In this document: positions 4,201 through 6,415 of the stretch, piece by piece
How positions within the stretch are numbered: position 1 is the first letter of the stretch
How the letters are laid out: each line of letters starts with the position of its first letter
From: Candidatus Sungiibacteriota bacterium
GTDB lineage: Bacteria > Patescibacteriota > Minisyncoccia > Sungbacterales > JACQCQ01
NCBI GenBank assembly: GCA_016181565.1
Contig: JACOZA010000065.1
Location: 1 to 6,415 of the forward strand
Length of the DNA stretch: 6,415 bases
Direction of reading: 5' to 3'
Notes under the pieces: generated by a model
Database searches by the model: none
Seen by the model: the letters and a program-made list of their open reading frames with translations, nothing else
What the model was told of the DNA's origin: nothing
Position numbers and translations under genes: made by a program

Positions 4201-6415
4201 AAGCCGTTGATGTCGCTCTCGCCTATCAGATGCCCTATATCGAAGTTTATCAAGCCGACATTACTGACTCGAGGGTAGCGAGCGTCATTGCGTACGCTAA
4301 GGCGAAGTTATTAGGGATTGATATCACGCCGCCGACGGTGTCGATCACTACACCGGCCAACGGTAATACGGTCTCAGGCACCATCCCGGTTAATGCCAAC
4401 GCCTCCGACAACGTCGGTGTCGCCGGAGTCCAGTTTAAACTGAATGGCATCAATCTTGGCATTGAAGACGCCACCGCTCCTTACGGGATTTCATGGGATA
4501 CCACTACCGTTACCAACGGCTTCTATACTCTCACTGCCACCGCACGGGATGCCGCGAACAACCAGACAACATCATCTGGAGTCACGGTTACGGTTTCGAA
4601 CGCGCCCCAGACGTTTAACTACTCACTAACCAATAGCGGCACCATTACCGTTGCCCAAGGCGCTTCCGGCTCAAACACTATCACCGCCACACTTATCCAG
4701 GGCAATACCCAGTCAGTATCTTTCTCTGCATCCGGACTTCCTACCGGAGCCTCTGCCTCACTCACCCCAATCTCCTGCAGTCCAACGTGCACTTCAACCC
4801 TCGCCATATCAACTCTTTCCTCAACTCCCGTTGGTTCATACACCATTACAGTGACTGGTTCACCACTGGGGAAGACGACGACGTTTACTTTGACCGTGAC
4901 TTTCCCCACCACAAAATTTATTATTGGTGATCGCGTCCAAACCACAGTTACTCTCAACGTCCGTGCCACGCCGTCTATCTCTGGCACACTGCTCGGAACT
5001 CAAGCCGCCGGAGCCCTCGGCACCGTCGTCGGAGGGCCAGTCGTCGCTGATGGCTACAACTGGTGGCACATTAACTACGACAATGCTCCCGACGGATGGA
5101 GTGTGGAAAATTTTATAGTTAAAATTTTTTATCCTCCGCCGCCCGCAACTCTCACCTGTTCTCCTGCGTCTCAAACTGTCCAAGTCAATACCCGGGCTAA
5201 CTTTACCGCCGCCGGAGGCACGGGTTCATATTCCTGGTTGGCTCCCGGCGGCAATCCTTCATCCGGCAGCGGTTCGGCATTCTCCACTTCCTATGCCAGC
5301 CAGGGCAGTTACACGGTCACAGTCGCCAGCGGGCCGCAGGCGGCTGGCTGCGGCGTTGCCGTTTCTCAACTTCCGCCTCCTCCGGTTGCTCCCGCTTTAT
5401 CATTTAGTGCCAACCCAGTCGCGATAAACACCGGCGGGAATGTGACACTTACTTGGGTATCATCAGACGCAAATTCGTGCAGCGCTTCTGGCGGTTGGAG
5501 CGGGCCCAAAAGCACCTCGGGCAACGAATCCGTCGGCCCCATTTATACCGATGTCAGCTTTACGCTCTCCTGCATGGGTGATGGGGGGACAGTCACAAAA
5601 TCAGTGACGGTCACTATCGGGACCCCTCCCGCGGCAGATACGCTGCCGCCAACTGTCTTCATATCAGAGCCTCCGGTGGGAATTGCCGTATCAGGCCCGT
5701 TGTATATAGAAGCTACCGCTTCGGATAACGTCGGTGTTCTGGGAGTCCAGTTCACTGTTGACGGCGCTCCCATCGGCAGGGAAGCGGTTACAATTCCCTT
5801 CACTCTCACCTGGGACACCCGCGCTGTCGCCAACGGCCGTCGTCTCATAAGCGCGACAGCCCGCGACGCCGCCGGCAACGTAGGAACCGCGCCAGGCGTT
5901 ATGATAACGGTATTCAACTCAACTACGGACTACCCGCCTCCTCCAATCCCCAGCGACTCGACTGTTTCATTTAAAGGAAGAATTCTCGCCTTTGGCTCTC
6001 GGGATGCGTTGGTCCCGGTACTGCAGCGCTTCTTGATTGCCGGCGGTTTTATGGCCGCAGGAAATGACACGGGGTACTTCGGCCCCTTAACCAGAGAGGG
6101 TGTTGTGAGATTCCAGCAAAAGTACGGTATATTATCCACCGGAGTGGTGGGCCCCATCACCGCCGCCAAGCTCGATGAACTCCGCCTTATTGCTCCCGCC
6201 CCCATCGCGCCCGGGGGCACGGGATCTTTTAGCAGAGCTCTTTATCTCGGCTTGCGGGATCCCGAAGTAACGACATTGCAGCAATTTCTGATCAAGCGCG
6301 GACTGCTTTCTGCCGGGAGCAATTCCGGGTATTTCGGGATTATCACCGAAGCGGCGGTGCAGAAATTTCAGTGCCAGGAGCGTATTGTCTGCGGCGGGGA
6401 CCGCTATCTCACCGG
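1140..6415 (+). CDS. Giant secreted multidomain protein: SH3-like, two glycosidase-like barrels, Ig-like and peptidoglycan-binding domains (3' partial)
   Basis: One frame runs from ATG 1140 to the window edge without a stop, 1758 complete codons plus two bases. By comparison with gene 1, about 15-20 residues are missing, so the full length is near 1775. Order by residue: signal peptide 1-28; Ser/Thr/Ala/Pro stalk 48-120; SH3-like 125-193; barrel A about 200-603; Ig 610-703; barrel B 711-1059; Ig 1061-1154; NYSL Ig 1159-1254; SH3-like 1260-1328; LTCSP Ig 1337-1410; LSFS Ig 1419-1493; Ig 1500-1593; PG-binding 1611-1682 and 1697 onward. Proline runs mark many of the domain joints. By family knowledge, SH3 and PG-binding domains attach the protein to the wall and clan GH-A-like barrels act on or bind glycans. 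Paired cysteines fit an oxidising, extracytoplasmic location. No LPXTG sorting signal is seen. Its job is inferred to be surface glycan handling or attachment; the substrate is unknown. Confidence 0.95.
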   Translation, partial: MKPNSFRSSPHIAVLLWAAVFVLAYVSARAPDRLADLANELPFVGEESAPVAIVGSSLSSPVPTETSAATSSADAATQQNSLANPAASSSASYPSSVTPLLPSTTAPASLFPSQLSALPPQSIKFTVGDRILVSVRVKVRSSPAIQNNRLGAQSVGASGTVVSGPVQADDYIWWNINYDSGTDGWSAGNFLKKSIGVTPPLGQQLPKFNVGQNQIPIYFTYGITDKDEGPYNLNNDNDLINSAFIEVKWWYTNPAEGVFDWTLIDNKVRDWTGSSDPNADTAKKVFIRVATYDQDPLSAAECQSRGPNCQVGDNSITPPWVYGKGVPRISFKCGGICGIQGVDALVSVPKVWDSRFYGSGSPYDAFLAALGNHYNNDKRIAGFIPGFGHLGTMNAQPAASGSIAFIENAGWTLPLWRDYINNVLSLSKRVFSKSLIFRVGGKFLENYKGQSFKLEDHLDIAQQILQNAAQNDVSILFHGLTPNKDAYIGSAAPALVSFLGGLNIQSPLFKIGFDDDFPLWVPPDRQGCPGATCGRDEVGFDKELSYAFETWDSIGRKYPMFMAFLQPETSTTNKNYSPCAPGEPHDTRCFRQSVYDVAAKWLFVTPPSPDVTPPAVSITAPLNGATISGTVSVSANASDDVGVVGVQFKLDGANLGAEDTSSPYSISWNTISASNGFHVLSAVARDAAGNNGTALAVTVTVNNAPPPIPVAFSRGVYSLTAFGDTPSPVAWANPNVSGVVIRTSWGDIETSEGQYNWGYIDNQITAAKANGKKLAIHIKAGSTKNNGLPNWLLTQYPGLQRFSYYDDTQKIVFAAPWDPLYLQKLKSFINAFGSRYKNESAVAYLRLGGGQSILSGWEASADLYDEGGITKLSWATAGFTSDRLVASASQTIDTFMTALPATVLWDEPETISAWQNIPGATEKTSVSEKVTAYGFSKYPNYGAWREDLHACTDLNPTGVTGYEKLFKILWDHPGKNGAQMVWSVQDGTDGNLATFRMNPKGNCVADEEKDGDFDRADVLRKAVDVALAYQMPYIEVYQADITDSRVASVIAYAKAKLLGIDITPPTVSITTPANGNTVSGTIPVNANASDNVGVAGVQFKLNGINLGIEDATAPYGISWDTTTVTNGFYTLTATARDAANNQTTSSGVTVTVSNAPQTFNYSLTNSGTITVAQGASGSNTITATLIQGNTQSVSFSASGLPTGASASLTPISCSPTCTSTLAISTLSSTPVGSYTITVTGSPLGKTTTFTLTVTFPTTKFIIGDRVQTTVTLNVRATPSISGTLLGTQAAGALGTVVGGPVVADGYNWWHINYDNAPDGWSVENFIVKIFYPPPPATLTCSPASQTVQVNTRANFTAAGGTGSYSWLAPGGNPSSGSGSAFSTSYASQGSYTVTVASGPQAAGCGVAVSQLPPPPVAPALSFSANPVAINTGGNVTLTWVSSDANSCSASGGWSGPKSTSGNESVGPIYTDVSFTLSCMGDGGTVTKSVTVTIGTPPAADTLPPTVFISEPPVGIAVSGPLYIEATASDNVGVLGVQFTVDGAPIGREAVTIPFTLTWDTRAVANGRRLISATARDAAGNVGTAPGVMITVFNSTTDYPPPPIPSDSTVSFKGRILAFGSRDALVPVLQRFLIAGGFMAAGNDTGYFGPLTREGVVRFQQKYGILSTGVVGPITAAKLDELRLIAPAPIAPGGTGSFSRALYLGLRDPEVTTLQQFLIKRGLLSAGSNSGYFGIITEAAVQKFQCQERIVCGGDRYLT
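1281..1499 (+). other. Low-complexity Ser/Thr/Ala/Pro stalk
   Basis: Residues 48-120 are dominated by S, T, A and P with runs such as TSAATSSADAAT and PAASSSAS. This is a typical disordered linker of exported proteins and might be glycosylated. It separates the membrane or cleavage site from the first folded domain. Confidence 0.75.
1512..1718 (+). repeat. Bacterial SH3-like domain, first copy
   Basis: Residues 125-193 show VGDR near the start, VKVRSSP (compare the common LNVRxxP motif of bacterial SH3_3 domains), GTVVSGP, an aromatic WWNINYD and DGWS near the end. Hand alignment to 4917-5123 is gapless, with 37 of 69 residues identical. Bacterial SH3 domains usually bind cell-wall peptides or glycans. 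Confidence 0.85.
1737..2948 (+). other. Module A: glycoside-hydrolase-like TIM barrel (clan GH-A type, tentative)
   Basis: About 400 residues (200-603) with a rhythm of short beta strands and helices. IEVKWWYTNPAEGVFDW at 245-261 resembles the strand-2 segment of GH42/GH5-like proteins. Later strands may be VFIRVATYD, RIAGFIPGFGHLGT, LIFRVGG, VSILFHG, FKIGFDDDF and MFMAFLQPETS. At the fourth strand, where such enzymes normally have an acid/base Glu, I read GFGHLGT (H389, T392). Other acidic candidates are D514-D516 and E568. Eight cysteines fall in four close pairs (302/309, 333/337, 528/533, 579/589), consistent with secretion. Base use is clearly more A/T-rich than the Ig regions. The fold call is by pattern only; the exact family is unknown. 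Confidence 0.5.
2967..3248 (+). repeat. Big-type Ig-like domain, gene 2 copy 1
   Basis: Residues 610-703, again 94 long, with ASDDVGVVGVQFKLDG identical to the gene 1 copy and DTSSPYSI following. It links barrel A to barrel B. The shared residues are encoded with many synonymous differences from the gene 1 copy, so the similarity is not a recent exact duplication. Confidence 0.88.
3270..4316 (+). other. Module B: glycoside-hydrolase-like TIM barrel with apparent loss of catalytic Glu
   Basis: Residues 711-1059 can be split into eight putative strands: GVYSL, GVVIRTSWGDIE, KLAIHIKAG, AVAYLRLGGGQ, PATVLWDE, VTAYGFSKYPN, AQMVWSVQDG and PYIEVYQAD. The segment RTSWGDIETSEGQYNWGYID (743-762) is of the kind found after strand 2 in clan GH-A glycosidases (GH42, GH5 and relatives). 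In that clan the acid/base sits at the end of strand 4 and the nucleophile at the end of strand 7, both Glu. Here the matching places read Q851 and Q985. E907, E909 and E1035 remain as other acidic candidates. Two Cys (951, 1003) may pair. The strand assignment is by eye; it could be an enzyme of a different layout or a binding module. Confidence 0.55.
4320..4601 (+). repeat. Big-type Ig-like domain, gene 2 copy 2
   Basis: Residues 1061-1154, 94 long, with ASDNVGVAGVQFKLNG and ATARDAANN. It directly follows the last helix of barrel B and precedes the NYSL-type Ig domain. It differs from the other copies by N for D in the central motif and by loss of the GTAP turn near the end. Confidence 0.87.
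4614..4901 (+). other. NYSL-type Ig-like domain with Cys-x3-Cys
   Basis: Residues 1159-1254 start FNYSLTNSGTITVAQG, pass through FSASGLPTGASASL and CSPTC, and end in TPVGSYTITVTGSP and TFTLTV. The alternating pattern and the GLPxGAS turn are typical of an Ig-like beta sandwich seen in large prokaryotic surface proteins. The two Cys are three residues apart. Its final segment matches the first visible residues of gene 1. Confidence 0.7.
4917..5123 (+). repeat. Bacterial SH3-like domain, second copy
   Basis: Residues 1260-1328: IGDR, LNVRATP, LGTQAAGALGTVVGGP, WWHINYD and DGWS. It is a full, gapless match to the first copy at 1512-1718 and carries the canonical LNVRxxP motif more clearly. It lies about 1100 residues from the first copy, beyond both barrels, so the protein has two separate probable wall contacts before the C-terminal PG-binding pair. 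Confidence 0.88.
5148..5369 (+). repeat. LTCSP-type Ig-like domain, gene 2 copy
   Basis: Residues 1337-1410, 74 long, gaplessly alignable with 78-299 of gene 1 (shared TLTCSP, FTAAGGTG/LTAAGGTG, APGGNP, FSTSY). Proline-rich linkers (YPPPPAT before, QLPPPPVAP after) set it off from its neighbours. One Cys lies near each end of the domain. Confidence 0.75.
5394..5618 (+). other. LSFS-type Ig-like domain (Cys pair, SGGWSG motif)
   Basis: Residues 1419-1493 read LSFSANPVAINTGGNVTLTW, then SCSASGGWSG and FTLSCMG, ending KSVTVTI. I recognise this pattern as one very common in Parcubacteria surface proteins, usually in repeated copies; here there is one copy, and it is absent from the matching place in gene 1. 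The Cys in SCSAS and in LSC are placed to bridge the domain. Confidence 0.75.
5637..5918 (+). repeat. Big-type Ig-like domain, gene 2 copy 3
   Basis: Residues 1500-1593, 94 long. It keeps ASDNVGVLGVQF and ATARDAAGN but is the most diverged copy in its first half (FISEPPVG, TVDGAPIGREAV). Its last third, ending GTAPxVxIxVFN, matches the gene 1 copy that also sits just before the PG-binding pair. Confidence 0.85.
5970..6185 (+). repeat. Peptidoglycan-binding domain 1 of gene 2 (PG_binding_1-like)
   Basis: Residues 1611-1682 show FKGRILAFGSRDALV, LQRFLIAGGF, GNDTGYFGPLTREGV, FQQKYGI and VVGPITAAKLDELR. It aligns gaplessly over 72 residues with 615-830 of gene 1. It is a predicted non-covalent wall anchor. 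Confidence 0.88.
6228..6415 (+). repeat. Peptidoglycan-binding domain 2 of gene 2 (cut by window end)
   Basis: Residues 1697-1758 read FSRALYLGLRDPEV, LQQFLIKRGLL, GYFGIITEAAVQKFQ and CQERIVC, ending in DRYLT at the edge. The gene 1 equivalent continues for about 15 more residues after this point and then stops, so the missing part should be the last helix of the domain and the stop codon. Confidence 0.87.

Noticed and set aside
4619..4987. A 122-codon open frame on the - strand, with others at 5543-5917, 5930-6220 and 3132-3470
   Set aside because: They are antisense to well-supported domains whose biased codons keep the reverse frames open. Their translations show no domain pattern and no proper starts or neighbours.
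318..5918. Recent DNA-level tandem duplication of the Ig repeats
   Set aside because: Protein identity is high but many shared codons differ at the third base, so these are old repeats under constraint and not fresh copies or assembly artefacts.

Overview
The window carries two large, modular, exported surface-protein genes on the + strand. They lie head to tail and both run off the window: the first is missing its 5' part (stop at 1092-1094), and the second starts at 1140 and is still open at 6415 after 1758 complete codons. No credible gene is seen on the - strand, and there are no RNA genes, mobile elements or CRISPR arrays. All non-coding sequence is the 45-base gap 1095-1139.

Organism: the architecture is chains of Ig-like domains joined by proline-rich linkers and ending in a pair of PG_binding_1-type domains with GYFGPLT signatures and a Cys-x5-Cys insert. 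From general knowledge this is typical of Parcubacteria / Patescibacteria (candidate phyla radiation) genomes. This is a family-level inference, not a species identification. The standard code fits, since no in-frame stop occurs in the 1758 codons.

Layout of gene 1 (1-1094): tail of a Cys-containing Ig-like domain, an LTCSP-type Ig-like domain (78-299), a 94-residue Big-type Ig domain (318-599), then two peptidoglycan-binding domains (615-830 and 858-1088). Layout of gene 2 (1140-6415): signal peptide (1140-1223), Ser/Thr/Ala/Pro-rich stalk (1281-1499), SH3-like domain (1512-1718), glycosidase-like barrel A (about 1737-2948), Ig copy 1 (2967-3248), glycosidase-like barrel B (about 3270-4316), Ig copy 2 (4320-4601), NYSL-type Ig (4614-4901), second SH3-like domain (4917-5123), LTCSP Ig (5148-5369), LSFS Ig (5394-5618), Ig copy 3 (5637-5918), and two peptidoglycan-binding domains (5970-6185 and 6228 to the window end).

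The C-terminal third of gene 2 is a longer edition of what is seen of gene 1, so the two are paralogues with a shared wall-anchoring tail. The likely picture is a secreted, disulphide-stabilised protein held on the wall by SH3 and PG-binding domains, displaying two sugar-binding or sugar-cleaving barrels. Barrel B shows Gln, not Glu, at both places where I expect clan GH-A catalytic residues. It may therefore be a binding module and not an enzyme.
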